Assembly (NCBI RefSeq): GCF_013391765.2 | Contig: NZ_JACBGI020000028.1 | Coordinates: 1 to 32,263, forward strand | DNA from: Thiomicrorhabdus heinhorstiae | GTDB lineage: Bacteria > Pseudomonadota > Gammaproteobacteria > Thiomicrospirales > Thiomicrospiraceae | Direction: 5' to 3' | DNA length: 32,263 bases | Shown here: piece after piece, positions 9,493-18,287 of the stretch | How positions within the stretch are numbered: position 1 is the first letter of the stretch | Layout: every line of letters begins with the position of its first letter | Translations under genes and position numbers: made by a program | Notes under the pieces: generated by a model | What the model saw: only the letters and a program-made list of their open reading frames with translations | Told to the model about the DNA's origin: nothing | Database searches by the model: none

Positions 9493-10608
9493 TTAATTCG
9501 AAAACTCGACCCGATGCAAGGTTCTTTTCGTTCTATCCGTCACTTTCCCGGCCAGCTGACCGCAGGCGGCATCGATATCGTCACCACGGGTTTTGCGCAC
9601 GGTCACGTTCAATCCTGCCTGTTCCAGCACTTCTCTGAAACGATGGATGGCATTATTGGATGAACGGCGATATTCAGTATTCGGAAACGGATTGAACGGA
9701 ATCAAATTTACCTTACAGGCCAAACCTTTAAGTAACTCCGCCAACTGCTGTGCATGTTCCAGGCGGTCATTGACTTTATCCAGCATGACATACTCAACCG
9801 TCACGTGTTTTTTACTGTGACCGCCTTCAACGAAACGATGCAGGCTAGGCATTAACACTTCAAGCGGGTATTTCTGGTTGATCGGCACCAGAATATCCCG
9901 CAGAGGATTATTCGGCGCATGCAGTGAAATCGCCAGACTGACGTCTACCTCTTCCTTGATCATATCGATCGCAGGAACCACACCGGCAGTACTGATCGTC
10001 ACACGGCGTTTGGATAAACCGTAAGCAAAATCATCCATAAGAATACGCGCTGCCGGAAAGACATGCTTGACATTCAACAGCGGCTCGCCCATTCCCATAA
10101 ATACAACATTGGAAATGCGGCGCTCTTCCTTAGGCTTGCAACCTAGAGCTTTGTTCGCTACCCACATCTGGGCGATGATTTCCCAGTTCTCCAAGTTACG
10201 GTTGAATCCCTGCTGCCCTGTGGAGCAGAAACGACATTCCAAAGCGCATCCCACCTGAGAGGAGATACACAAGGTTCCACGATTGGCTTCGGGAATGAAA
10301 ACGGTTTCGACCGAATTATGGTTATCGACTTCCAGCAACCATTTAATGGTACCGTCTTCGGAATACTGCTCAGCAACGATCTTGGGAGTTCGGATCTGCG
10401 CAACCGCTTTCAGCTTATCGCGCAGCGATTTGCTCAAATTGGTCATTTCATCGAAATCGCTAATACCAAACTGATGAATCCACTTCATCACCTGGCCGGC
10501 TCGGAACGGTTTTTCACCGATATCGGCAAAAAAGGCTTCCATCGCTTGGCGATCCATTCCCAGCAGATCGACCTTTTCCTTAGACGCTGATAATTCTATT
10601 GCGGTCAT
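9493..10608 (-). CDS. rlmN: Dual-specificity RNA methyltransferase RlmN
   Basis: RlmN is a radical-SAM enzyme that makes 2-methyladenosine at A2503 of 23S rRNA and A37 of some tRNAs. The 371 residues contain the CX3CX2C cluster motif (Cys121, Cys125, Cys128 in [11 protein letters not shown]), the GMGEPL SAM-binding motif, and the C-terminal [15 protein letters not shown] with the catalytic Cys. Its ATG overlaps the ndk stop by one base (TAATG at 10610-10606), indicating coupled translation. Order ndk-rlmN is conserved in gammaproteobacteria; the usual next gene pilF is not present. Confidence 0.97.
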   Translation of the reverse strand: MTAIELSASKEKVDLLGMDRQAMEAFFADIGEKPFRAGQVMKWIHQFGISDFDEMTNLSKSLRDKLKAVAQIRTPKIVAEQYSEDGTIKWLLEVDNHNSVETVFIPEANRGTLCISSQVGCALECRFCSTGQQGFNRNLENWEIIAQMWVANKALGCKPKEERRISNVVFMGMGEPLLNVKHVFPAARILMDDFAYGLSKRRVTISTAGVVPAIDMIKEEVDVSLAISLHAPNNPLRDILVPINQKYPLEVLMPSLHRFVEGGHSKKHVTVEYVMLDKVNDRLEHAQQLAELLKGLACKVNLIPFNPFPNTEYRRSSNNAIHRFREVLEQAGLNVTVRKTRGDDIDAACGQLAGKVTDRTKRTLHRVEFSN

Positions 10609-11045
10609 TAATCGCGCTCACACAACTCTTCCGGAGCGAAAAAATAGGCGATTTCACGCTCGGCACTGGCAACCGAATCAGAACCGTGAACGCTGTTTTC
10701 ACGAACCGATAGAGCAAAATCCGCACGAATGGTTCCCTCTTCCGCTTTCGCAGGATCGGTCACACCCATTACTCGGCGGTTAACGGTAATCGCATCTTCA
10801 CCCTGCAACACTTGAACAATCACCGGTGCGGAGATCATGTACTCAATCAAAGGCTCGTAAAAATCGCGCCCTTTATGCTCGGCATAAAAACCTTCGGCTT
10901 GCTCTCTGTCCAGACGAATCATTTTAGAAGCAACCACTGACAATCCATTGCTTTCCAAACGTTGTAAAATCGATCCGATCAGGTTTCTTGTGACCGCATC
11001 GGGTTTAATAATTGAGAAGGTCCGTTCCACTTCATTATTCCCCAT
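10608..11045 (-). CDS. ndk: Nucleoside diphosphate kinase
   Basis: Ndk balances NTP and dNTP pools through a phosphohistidine. The 145 residues carry [12 protein letters not shown] at the start and the active-site NSVHGSDS with His120. Length matches the family. The ATG at 11045 gives [10 protein letters not shown]. An in-frame GTG at 11030, preceded by GGGG, would give the more usual length before ERTF, so the start is not fully settled. The gene overlaps rlmN by one base. An iscA terminator lies 46 bases upstream, so ndk probably has its own promoter in the short gap. Confidence 0.96.
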   Translation of the reverse strand: MGNNEVERTFSIIKPDAVTRNLIGSILQRLESNGLSVVASKMIRLDREQAEGFYAEHKGRDFYEPLIEYMISAPVIVQVLQGEDAITVNRRVMGVTDPAKAEEGTIRADFALSVRENSVHGSDSVASAEREIAYFFAPEELCERD

Positions 11046-11090
11046 AAAAAACTGTGGGGTTATTTTAACAACTATTCACTGCAGCTGCAG

Positions 11091-11118
11091 AAAAACAAAA
11101 CCCCGGCATCGGCCGGGG
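11091..11118 (-). terminator. Intrinsic terminator after iscA
   Basis: On the minus strand CCCCGGC (11118-11112) pairs with GCCGGGG (11107-11101) around a 4-base loop, followed by TTTTGTTTTT (11100-11091). It begins 27 bases after the iscA stop and closes the iscR-iscA unit before ndk. Confidence 0.88.
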
Positions 11119-11144
11119 CAGTTTCAGATTATTCAGGCCGAAAT

Positions 11145-11471
11145 TTATACGGTAAAAGATTCGCCGCAACCGCAACTGTCTTTAACATTCGGATTATTGA
11201 ATTCGAAACCTTCATTCAGCAAACTCTCTTGAACATAGTCGATTTCCATACCGTCGATATTCAGCAGACTTTTTGCATCGACCACCACTTGAGTACCGAA
11301 GCTTTCAAAAACTTCGTCATTACCGGTTATCTCATCGGCATAGTCAACGACATAAGCAAAGCCCGCACAACCGCTGACTTTTGTCGACACACGCAGACCC
11401 AATCCGTGGCCGCGCTTATCAATCATTTTTTTAACTCTGTCGGATGCCGCTTGCGTTAAGGTTACCGCCAT
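11145..11471 (-). CDS. iscA: A-type iron-sulfur carrier IscA
   Basis: IscA is an A-type carrier that passes iron or 4Fe-4S clusters to apoproteins. The 108 residues match IscA closely: SGCAGFAYV with Cys35, and the C-terminal PNVKDSCGCGESF with Cys100 and Cys102, the three conserved ligands. AAGGGGA lies just before the ATG. It follows iscR by 34 bases. Normally iscS and iscU sit between iscR and iscA and hscB-hscA-fdx follow; none is here, so this carrier must work with an assembly system encoded elsewhere. ErpA is the closest alternative name, but the isc-locus position favours IscA. Confidence 0.92.
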   Translation of the reverse strand: MAVTLTQAASDRVKKMIDKRGHGLGLRVSTKVSGCAGFAYVVDYADEITGNDEVFESFGTQVVVDAKSLLNIDGMEIDYVQESLLNEGFEFNNPNVKDSCGCGESFTV

Positions 11472-11505
11472 AATTTTCCCCTTTTACTTTGCAAACCGCG
11501 CTTTA

Positions 11506-11949
11506 TCAACTAAAGCGTATCTCTTTTAGCTGAGCGTTTTGCTGATTATGTTTTTTATCAATAATGGTTTGCAGTGTAATGCCTTTTAAGAAGCTGTCAA
11601 TATTCTCACTCAGCTCGCTCCACAACTCGTGTGACAAACACTCTTCCCCACCATGGCAATTCTGTTTTCCGGCACATTTTCGTGCGTCCACAGACTCGTC
11701 CACTGCGCGAATAATATCGCTGACGGAAATATCCGCCGCCTCTTTGCTGAGGCGATACCCGCCGCCAGGACCGCGCGCACTGGAAACCAGATCCGCTTTT
11801 TTCAACTTTGCGAACAACTGCTCCAAATAGGATAGAGAGATTCCCTGACGATCCGAAATCAATGATAAAGTGATCGCCCCCTTCTCCTGATTCAAAGCGA
11901 TATCAATCATAGCTGTGACCGCATAGCGTCCCTTCGACGTTAATTTCAT
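11506..11949 (-). CDS. iscR: Rrf2-family iron-sulfur regulator IscR
   Basis: IscR senses 2Fe-2S status and represses its own operon. The 147 residues have the N-terminal winged helix ([18 protein letters not shown]), the recognition region [19 protein letters not shown], and all cluster ligands: Cys92, Cys98, Cys104 and His107. Ligand spacing is the canonical one, so the sensor should be functional. A well-matched type 1 IscR operator sits at 11999-12023 over the predicted promoter, which argues for preserved autoregulation. Only iscA follows in the same unit. Confidence 0.95.
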   Translation of the reverse strand: MKLTSKGRYAVTAMIDIALNQEKGAITLSLISDRQGISLSYLEQLFAKLKKADLVSSARGPGGGYRLSKEAADISVSDIIRAVDESVDARKCAGKQNCHGGEECLSHELWSELSENIDSFLKGITLQTIIDKKHNQQNAQLKEIRFS

Positions 11950-11990
11950 ATTCTCTCTTTTCCAGCGGATTTAATAACATTTGCCGCAAA

Positions 11991-12019
11991 ATTTTATAAT
12001 AACCAAGTAAATAACTCAA
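11991..12019 (-). promoter_or_regulatory. Predicted iscR promoter
   Basis: On the minus strand TTGAGT (12019-12014) and TAAAAT (11996-11991) are separated by 17 bases. Transcription would start near 11984, giving a leader of about 35 bases ending in GGAAAAGAGAG before the iscR ATG. The -35 element lies inside the IscR operator. Confidence 0.55.
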
Positions 12020-12023
12020 CTAT
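11999..12023. promoter_or_regulatory. Candidate type 1 IscR operator
   Basis: The 25-base segment, starting ATAACC and ending AACTAT, matches the E. coli type 1 consensus ATASYYGACTRWWWYAGTCRRSTAT (recalled from memory) at 20 of 25 positions. Both outer ATA/TAT ends and the central A/T block are kept. It covers the predicted -35 box of iscR, the position expected for cluster-dependent autorepression. Confidence 0.7.
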
Positions 12024-12091
12024 TAATTACCATCTTAAATCCGTGGTTATTTACCACCATGCAAAACTCTTTAAGCCCGCAATAAAAACCC

Positions 12092-12883
12092 TTAATTCTT
12101 GTTCTTCAAATGCGCAGCTTGCTGCGGATCATCCGGTTCCAAAACCGCATCGTCCAGATCCGGCAGACGAATATCGACCGCTTCCCCCCCCACTTTCTCA
12201 AGGGCCGCTGCCAAACGCTCGAGCTTTTCATCCTGAACCTGAATATGATCCAGCAAACTATAAATCGCTTTTTCCACAGGGTCGGTCATATCCTGGCTGA
12301 CACCGTAAGCATCAAAACCGATCTTCTCAGCCATCTTGGCGCGACGTTTTTCTCGTTCGTCATTTTTCGGAGTCACGACACGCCCGGGAATTCCGACCAC
12401 AGTTTTATCCGCCTCTACCGCCTTGACTACCACAGCGTTTGAACCGATGCGCACATTGTCACCAATCTCGATCGGCCCCAAGACTTTCGCTCCGGCGCCG
12501 ACAACCACACCATTACCCAAAGTCGGGTGTCGCTTGCCTTTCTGCCAGGAAGTGCCGCCCAACGTCACACCATGATACAAGGTACAGTCGTTACCGATTT
12601 CCGCCGTTTCACCGATCACGACACCCATACCATGATCGATAAAAAAGCGCTCTCCGATCTTGGCAGCCGGATGAATCTCAATTCCGGTAAACCAACGTGC
12701 AAAAGTGGAAATCCAACGCGACAGCCACTTCAACTTCCAACCCCATAAACGATGCGCCAGACGATAGAACAACAAGGCGTGCAATCCCGGATAAGTTGTT
12801 AGCACCTCAAATGTATTACGCGCAGCCGGATCGCGGTCAAACACGCAATTAATGTCCGATCTTAGTCGCTCAAACACGCTCAT
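12092..12883 (-). CDS. cysE: Serine O-acetyltransferase
   Basis: CysE transfers acetyl from acetyl-CoA to L-serine, the first step of cysteine synthesis. The 263 residues have an N-terminal helical part and a left-handed beta-helix (about 67-170) of hexapeptide repeats. The catalytic-type [12 protein letters not shown] (His84) and YHGVTLGG (His104) are present. A longer charged C-terminal tail follows. It overlaps the end of trmJ by 14 bases (12870-12883), so the pair is cotranscribed. The trmJ-cysE-iscR order is also seen in pseudomonads. Confidence 0.95.
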   Translation of the reverse strand: MSVFERLRSDINCVFDRDPAARNTFEVLTTYPGLHALLFYRLAHRLWGWKLKWLSRWISTFARWFTGIEIHPAAKIGERFFIDHGMGVVIGETAEIGNDCTLYHGVTLGGTSWQKGKRHPTLGNGVVVGAGAKVLGPIEIGDNVRIGSNAVVVKAVEADKTVVGIPGRVVTPKNDEREKRRAKMAEKIGFDAYGVSQDMTDPVEKAIYSLLDHIQVQDEKLERLAAALEKVGGEAVDIRLPDLDDAVLEPDDPQQAAHLKNKN

Positions 12884-13640
12884 CTCCTTGAGAACCTATG
12901 GCCTTTCTCTGGGCCGCAGTTAAAATTCCACGCAGGATATCAATCTCTTTGACATCCAATTGCGAACGATTAAAAAGGCGTCGCATCCGTCGCATAAAAC
13001 GCGCGTTCTTCGCCGGGTCTAGAAACTCGATATCCTGTAATGCCTGATACAGGTGATCGTAAAACCCTTCCAGCTGCTCGGTGGTCGCCAGCTTGTGTCG
13101 ATACCCTTTTCGATGCACCGACTCGATTTGCGTCGCCATCAGGCATTCGTAGGCAAACACCTGCACCGCCGCACCGAGATTTAAAGAACTGTAGGTCGGA
13201 TTGGTCGGAATGTGTGCCAGATAGTGACACAAATCCATTTCCTCATTACTCAAACCGGAATCCTCGCGACCGAAAACCAAAGCCACTTCCGTCGTTTCCG
13301 CCGTCTTAAGAGCCAAATCGGCCGTCTCGCGAACATCCAATTGCGGCCAGGACACTTTTCGCAGACGGGCGCTGGCACCAACCACCAGCCCGGTTCCTTT
13401 GATCGCCTCCGGCAAGTTCTCGGCCACTTGAGCGTTATTCAGGATATCCGCAGCACTTGAAGCTCGCGTGGAAGCTTCCTGAGACGGAAAATCGCAGCGA
13501 GGCTTGACCAATACCAGTTGGCTCAAGCCCATATTTTTCATGGCCCGCGCGACGCTGCCGATATTTCCGGGATGAGAGGTTCCTATCAGCACAATGCGAA
13601 TATTCGCCAAGAGAGGGTTTTGAGTGTAATCTTCTATCAT
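12870..13640 (-). CDS. trmJ: tRNA (cytidine/uridine-2'-O-)-methyltransferase TrmJ
   Basis: TrmJ is a SPOUT methyltransferase that 2'-O-methylates nucleotide 32 of tRNAs. The 256 residues show the N-terminal [20 protein letters not shown], the knot motifs [15 protein letters not shown] and [16 protein letters not shown], and a C-terminal helical extension. No clear Shine-Dalgarno precedes the ATG at 13640. It is divergent from suhB across 121 bases, a conserved gammaproteobacterial arrangement, and its end overlaps cysE. Confidence 0.95.
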   Translation of the reverse strand: MIEDYTQNPLLANIRIVLIGTSHPGNIGSVARAMKNMGLSQLVLVKPRCDFPSQEASTRASSAADILNNAQVAENLPEAIKGTGLVVGASARLRKVSWPQLDVRETADLALKTAETTEVALVFGREDSGLSNEEMDLCHYLAHIPTNPTYSSLNLGAAVQVFAYECLMATQIESVHRKGYRHKLATTEQLEGFYDHLYQALQDIEFLDPAKNARFMRRMRRLFNRSQLDVKEIDILRGILTAAQRKAIGSQGDERV

Positions 13641-13668
13641 CTGCGTTATGCCCGCACACCTTTTCCGT

Positions 13669-13674
13669 TATAAT
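13669..13674 (+). promoter_or_regulatory. Possible -10 box of suhB
   Basis: A perfect TATAAT lies 88 bases upstream of suhB in the trmJ-suhB divergent gap. The -35 region at 17-base spacing (TTATGC, 13646-13651) is poor. A small dyad TGAGCG...CGCTCA follows at 13693-13716 in the would-be leader. Confidence 0.35.
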
Positions 13675-13761
13675 TTCGTTCGTTTTTTTATCTGAGCGAA
13701 ATATTTTACCCGCTCACCAACGGATTCGCACCCAAGTCACCAAAATTTAAAAGGTTTCAGC

Positions 13762-14565
13762 ATGCACCCTCTAGTTAATATCGCCACTCAAGCCGCTCTG
13801 GAAGCCGGTGAAATCATCCGTCATTACCAGGAACATATTGATCAGCTAGACATCGAGTCTAAAGGCAAAAACGATTATGTCAGCCAGGTGGATAAACAGG
13901 CAGAAAACGCCATTATCCAGACTATTCGTAAATATCATCCGAATCACGCCATTCTTGCCGAAGAAAGTGGACGCCAGGGCAAAGAGAATCAAGGGGTCGA
14001 GTGGATCATCGACCCGCTGGACGGTACCACTAACTTCCTGCATCAGTTTCCGCAATTCAGCATTTCCATCGCCGTAAGGGAAAAAGGAAAATTGCAGCAT
14101 GCCGTCATTTATGATCCGATGCGTGACGAAATGTTTACTGCCAGCCGAGGCCAGGGTGCTTTTTTGAATAACCGCCGAATTCGAGTCAGCGAACAGAAAG
14201 ATCTGGATGATTCCTTGCTGGCAACCGGCTTCCCGTATCATGATTTCAGTTATATTGACAGCTACCTTGCCAGCTTCAAAAGTTTTATGCAACAAACTGC
14301 AGGAATTCGTCGCGCGGGATCGGCGGCTCTGGATCTGGCTTATGTAGCTTGCGGCCGAGTGGATGGTTTCTGGGAGTTCAACCTAAAACCTTGGGACATC
14401 GCTGCAGGAGTCTTGCTGATCAAGGAAGCAGGTGGACTGGCTACCGACTTCAACGGCGGAGAGAATTTTCTGGACAGCGGCAATATTATGGCGGCCAATC
14501 CGAAGCTCTATAAACAGATGGCCAAAGTGATTGGTCAGACGGTTCCTGCAGAGCACAGAGCCTGA
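13762..14565 (+). CDS. suhB: Inositol-1-monophosphatase family protein SuhB
   Basis: SuhB hydrolyses inositol 1-phosphate in vitro and in E. coli also assists rRNA antitermination complexes. The 267 residues have the metal-site motifs EESG (67-70) and WIIDPLDGTTNF (81-92), and the C-terminal KPWDIAAGVLLIKEAGG. The start gives the usual MHPLVNIATQAA N-terminus, with AAAAGG upstream. It is the only plus-strand gene among minus-strand neighbours, divergent from trmJ and convergent with rimI. Confidence 0.95.
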   Translation: MHPLVNIATQAALEAGEIIRHYQEHIDQLDIESKGKNDYVSQVDKQAENAIIQTIRKYHPNHAILAEESGRQGKENQGVEWIIDPLDGTTNFLHQFPQFSISIAVREKGKLQHAVIYDPMRDEMFTASRGQGAFLNNRRIRVSEQKDLDDSLLATGFPYHDFSYIDSYLASFKSFMQQTAGIRRAGSAALDLAYVACGRVDGFWEFNLKPWDIAAGVLLIKEAGGLATDFNGGENFLDSGNIMAANPKLYKQMAKVIGQTVPAEHRA

Positions 14566-14588
14566 TTACACGACACTCAAACAAAGGA

Positions 14589-15065
14589 TTAAGAGAGAGG
14601 CCGTGACATCAGGATCGCGTCCTCTTTTCCTTCGACTAAAGACTGCGTCTCTTCATCCCACTGACGGCAACGGTAATAGTCCTTGCGCACGCCATCTTCA
14701 TTAAAGTCACTGCCTAAATACAGGCGTCGACCGGCTGAGTTCGAGTCGCGCACTTCCAGAAACACGATTCGGAACTCGCCCTCGGACAACCGCTCCAGCA
14801 AAACTTCAAGCGCTTTTTTACCAACACCTTTCCCCTGAAAAGCAGGCGCGATACAAAAATTCAGCAGCTCCACTTCGTCCAGAACGGTCAAACAACAGGC
14901 ATACCCGATAATCTCGTCATTATCGCGACAAAACACATAGTTCAAACCACGATCAAGGCTGTTTTCGAATCCGCGCACGCTCCAGGGAAAATCGTAGCAG
15001 CGCTGCTCGATCGCCAAAACGGGTTCAAGATCGGATTGATCCATATTGCGCATATAAGAGAACAA
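14589..15065 (-). CDS. rimI: Ribosomal protein S18 alanine N-acetyltransferase RimI
   Basis: RimI acetylates the N-terminal alanine of ribosomal protein S18. The 158 residues form a GNAT fold with the acetyl-CoA loop FQGKGVGKKAL (76-86) and LEVRDSNSAGRRLYLGSDF (about 103-121), which is highly typical of RimI. The start is probably the TTG at 15065. AAGAGG lies 8 bases before it, inside the last codons of the upstream gene, and the stop of that gene is only 3 bases away. ATG codons at 15053 and 15044 lack a well-placed ribosome site. Confidence 0.9.
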   Translation of the reverse strand: MFSYMRNMDQSDLEPVLAIEQRCYDFPWSVRGFENSLDRGLNYVFCRDNDEIIGYACCLTVLDEVELLNFCIAPAFQGKGVGKKALEVLLERLSEGEFRIVFLEVRDSNSAGRRLYLGSDFNEDGVRKDYYRCRQWDEETQSLVEGKEDAILMSRPLS

Positions 15066-15068
15066 GCA

Positions 15069-15626
15069 TCAAGCCTCTTGAAATGCCTTATAAAGCGTTT
15101 CGTAACATTGCTGTTTTGCATATGGATCATGCAACATGTCCTGCAAACTCGGAATTGTCACCAGTTCCATTCCCTCGGAAAGCTGGTCAGCTAACGGATT
15201 ATCATCAACACTCAAAACTCGTTCCACACCCATTTCCAGCAACTCATCAAACACGGCAAAAACCGCCTCCTCACTCACCAGATGCGAGCTGTCGTAGAAC
15301 ATGACATTTCGATCATGCCAATCGAAAGCCGCTAAAATATTTTTCCACAACTGCCAGGCTAAATCATCCTCGTTTTCCCAGACGGCACTTAAATCCGGAC
15401 CAATCAATATTAAGGGGGATTCTTCAGCCGCAAAAACTTCCGTTTGCTTTCCAGCGACAGGACTCGGCACTTGGGACTCGATTTGTTCTGATGCTTCGAG
15501 GTACTGCACTTCGGACTCAGAAATCGAACCCGATTCCTCGACACGGGTAAACAATTCCCGGTCCGCTCGCCACTGCTGCACACCTATCTGCGTGTAAAAA
15601 TCGGCTGAAAAACTCAGTTTAGACAT
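15069..15626 (-). CDS. holD: Probable DNA polymerase III psi subunit (divergent HolD)
   Basis: The 185-residue protein has no signal peptide or membrane segment. Its N-terminus FYTQIGVQQWRADREL resembles the psi pattern LQQLGITQWSLRRP. Its C-terminus IPSLQDMLHDPYAKQQCYETL follows psi's SPALTDLRANPTARAALWQQI. The middle (LILIGPDLSAVW..., then a predicted Rossmann-like core) also fits. A 50-residue Glu/Ser-rich insert (about 28-75) separates the N-terminal peptide from the core. It is immediately upstream of rimI, the same place as holD in E. coli. Psi links the chi subunit and SSB to the clamp loader. The assignment rests on short similarities recalled from memory plus synteny, so it is likely but not proven. 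Confidence 0.68.
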   Translation of the reverse strand: MSKLSFSADFYTQIGVQQWRADRELFTRVEESGSISESEVQYLEASEQIESQVPSPVAGKQTEVFAAEESPLILIGPDLSAVWENEDDLAWQLWKNILAAFDWHDRNVMFYDSSHLVSEEAVFAVFDELLEMGVERVLSVDDNPLADQLSEGMELVTIPSLQDMLHDPYAKQQCYETLYKAFQEA

Positions 15627-15669
15627 CGAACCTCAAGACAATATCGTTTAAACACCAACACAAATCGAT

Positions 15670-17211
15670 TTATACCGTCGTTTGCGGATGCGCTCGCGTT
15701 TCGGATTCAAGCTTGTTCAATGCATTGATATAAGCCTTTGCCGAAGCAGTCACGATATCGGTATCCGAACCCTGCCCGTTGACGATGCGCCCACCCTTTT
15801 CCAAACGAACTGCCGTTTCGCCCATCGAGTCGGTACCGTTGGTCACATTGCTAACCGAATACAGTTCTAATGAAGCCCCAGATTCCACCATCGACTCAAT
15901 TGCTTTAAAGGTGGCATCGACCACGCCGCTGCCGTAAGACAGAGCACTGACTTCCTGACCTTTAACCCACAAAGTCACTTCCGCCTGCGGATCTTCGCCG
16001 GTTTCGGTAGAGACCTTCAACGAAATCAGACGGTAGTTTTCATTTTCAACACGCTGAATATTATTATCGGTGACCAGCGACTGCAGATCTTCATCATAGA
16101 TTTCATGCTTGCGATCCGCCAACTCTTTAAAGCGGCCGAAAGCGTCGTTAAGCTCCTGCTCGGTTTCAAATTCGATCCCCAGCTCTTCCAAACGAGTCTT
16201 GAAGGCGTTACGACCGGAATGTTTCCCCATCACCATCTTATTGGTACTCCAGCCCACATCTTCAGCACGCATAATCTCATAGGTTTCACGATGCTTAAGA
16301 ACGCCATCCTGATGAATCCCCGACTCGTGCGCAAAAGCATTAGCTCCAACAATCGCCTTGTTAGGTTGTACCGCAAACCCGGTGATATTCGACACCAGGC
16401 GCGATGCCGCTAAAATTTCCTGAGTGCGAATACGAGTGTCGACGTCAAAAATATCCTGACGGGTTTTGACCGCCATGACGATCTCTTCCAAAGCGGTATT
16501 ACCGGCACGCTCACCCAAACCGTTAATCGTACACTCTACCTGTCGAGCACCGTTTTCAACTGCTGCCAAAGAGTTCGCAACCGCCAGACCCAGGTCATTA
16601 TGGCAGTGCGCCGAGAAGATCGCCTGATCCGAGTTTGGAATACGCTCAAGCAACTCTCTAAATAACAAACCGAACTGCTTCGGAACGTTGTAACCGACGG
16701 TATCCGGGATATTAATCGTCGTCGCACCGGCTTTGATTGCGGCTTCGATGACACGACACAAAAAGTCCGGTTCGGAACGCCCGGCATCTTCCGGCGAAAA
16801 CTCGACATTATCCGTGTAATTGCGCGCACGCTTAACCGCCCATACCGCTCTTTCGACCACTTCATCCGGACTCATGCGCAGCTTCTTTTCCATATGGATA
16901 GGTGAAGTGGCAATAAAAGTGTGAATCCGCCCGGAATTCGCCGGCTTAATCGCTTCACCGGCACGGTCGATATCGTTGGCAACCGCACGCGCCAAACCGC
17001 AAATCGTCGAGTCTTTCACTACCGATGCAACCGCTTGAACCGAATCAAAATCCCCTGGACTCGCAGCCGGAAAACCGGCTTCGATCACATCGACATTCAA
17101 ACGTTCCAGTTGCTTGGCAATGCGGATTTTCTCTTCTTTGGTCATGGAAGCGCCCGGGCTCTGTTCGCCGTCGCGCAAAGTAGTATCAAAAATGACTAAA
17201 TGATCTTTCAT
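15670..17211 (-). CDS. leuA: 2-isopropylmalate synthase
   Basis: LeuA condenses acetyl-CoA with 2-ketoisovalerate, the first committed step of leucine synthesis. The 513 residues show [15 protein letters not shown] at 9-23, the metal-binding HCHNDLG, the NGLGERAGN motif, and the C-terminal allosteric LeuA dimer domain ([15 protein letters not shown]..., about 425-500). The full regulatory domain suggests leucine feedback inhibition. It stands between holD and pssA with an 80-base AT-rich gap upstream that probably carries its promoter; I see no leucine-rich leader peptide there. Confidence 0.96.
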   Translation of the reverse strand: MKDHLVIFDTTLRDGEQSPGASMTKEEKIRIAKQLERLNVDVIEAGFPAASPGDFDSVQAVASVVKDSTICGLARAVANDIDRAGEAIKPANSGRIHTFIATSPIHMEKKLRMSPDEVVERAVWAVKRARNYTDNVEFSPEDAGRSEPDFLCRVIEAAIKAGATTINIPDTVGYNVPKQFGLLFRELLERIPNSDQAIFSAHCHNDLGLAVANSLAAVENGARQVECTINGLGERAGNTALEEIVMAVKTRQDIFDVDTRIRTQEILAASRLVSNITGFAVQPNKAIVGANAFAHESGIHQDGVLKHRETYEIMRAEDVGWSTNKMVMGKHSGRNAFKTRLEELGIEFETEQELNDAFGRFKELADRKHEIYDEDLQSLVTDNNIQRVENENYRLISLKVSTETGEDPQAEVTLWVKGQEVSALSYGSGVVDATFKAIESMVESGASLELYSVSNVTNGTDSMGETAVRLEKGGRIVNGQGSDTDIVTASAKAYINALNKLESETRAHPQTTV

Positions 17212-17292
17212 GGCAGTTAATCTCGACTCAAATCTGTAAAAACGATAATTATTGTATTTTTGTAAGAATAGTAAATTGGTTCACCAAAGCTA

Positions 17293-18102
17293 TCACTCGG
17301 TTTCTTTTTTGTCTTCCGGAGCCTGATGCTCTTCAGCGTTCGCTTCGGCAGCCTTATAGGAATGCTCCTCTTCTCGATGCTGTTTGCGCAATGCACGCTT
17401 CTTCTTCAAAGTCGCCAGTGTCAAAATCGGCCCGGAAAACGCATAAACAAAGAAGATTCCGAACAGAATCATGGCCGGTTTAATTGTAATCACCACAAAC
17501 ACCAGAACAACGATCAATAAAGTGACAAACGGGACCTTGTCTTTTACATTCAGCTCTTTAAAAGAATGAAAACGCGTATTGCTAACCATCATCACACCGG
17601 CGAAGACCGTCAAAACCATCGCCAGCACCGGCATCAGAGCGTTATGCAAGGTATTGGTTTCCACCATCCAGATCAGACCGGCCAGTAAAGCCGCAGCGGC
17701 AGGGCTTGGCAACCCTTGGAAATAACGCTTGTCGGCACTGCCCACCTGGGTATTGAAACGCGCCAGGCGAAGCGCCGCCGCCACCGTATAAATAAAAGCA
17801 GCCAGCCAGCCCAGCTTGCCGTAATCCTGCAAAGCCCACTGATAGATCAATAAAGCCGGAGCCAGACCGAAGGAAATCATATCCGCCAAACTGTCGTACT
17901 CGGCACCAAAAGCACTGCAAGAATTGGTCATTCGCGCGACGCGCCCGTCCAAACCGTCGAAAACCATTGCGACGAAAATCGCAATCGCACCCAATTCAAA
18001 CTGTCCCTGAATACCGGCAATGACCGCATAAAACCCTGCAAACAGCGCTGCAGTAGTCATTAAGTTCGGCAACAGGTAAATCCCTCTTTCAAACGGTTTC
18101 AT
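17293..18102 (-). CDS. pssA: CDP-diacylglycerol-serine O-phosphatidyltransferase
   Basis: PssA makes phosphatidylserine, the precursor of phosphatidylethanolamine, in the inner membrane. The 269 residues hold the complete CDP-alcohol phosphotransferase motif: Asp52, Gly53, Ala56, Arg57, Gly66, Asp70, Asp74. About six to eight hydrophobic segments follow. The C-terminus is a charged Lys/Glu-rich cytoplasmic tail. It is the membrane (Bacillus-like, type II) enzyme, not the soluble E. coli type. In many proteobacteria it sits upstream of leuA, as here. Confidence 0.92.
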   Translation of the reverse strand: MKPFERGIYLLPNLMTTAALFAGFYAVIAGIQGQFELGAIAIFVAMVFDGLDGRVARMTNSCSAFGAEYDSLADMISFGLAPALLIYQWALQDYGKLGWLAAFIYTVAAALRLARFNTQVGSADKRYFQGLPSPAAAALLAGLIWMVETNTLHNALMPVLAMVLTVFAGVMMVSNTRFHSFKELNVKDKVPFVTLLIVVLVFVVITIKPAMILFGIFFVYAFSGPILTLATLKKKRALRKQHREEEHSYKAAEANAEEHQAPEDKKETE

Positions 18103-18287
18103 CAGGCTTTTCTTCCATTTATTAATCTAATACGTCTAATGCTTAAAACAACACTATCACCAAACCGTAAACCGGCACACAAAACGGCATGTCATAAAAG
18201 CATCGGTTATTCTATCAACTTCGCCTCTCAGACCCCAATCTTTTCGCGGGATCCAAAACGATTATTCACTCAAGCAAAAATTAACAC

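Noticed and set aside
9228-9638. 136-codon plus-strand frame
   Set aside because: It is antisense to the 5' part of the rodZ-like gene and the 3' part of rlmN, both well supported.
11079-11090. CTGCAGCTGCAG palindrome between iscA and ndk as an operator
   Set aside because: It is a simple repeat of CTGCAG at the edge of the terminator's T tract, with no further support.
12043-12300. 85-codon plus-strand frame near the iscR promoter
   Set aside because: It is antisense to the end of cysE; the composition is proline-rich shadow translation.
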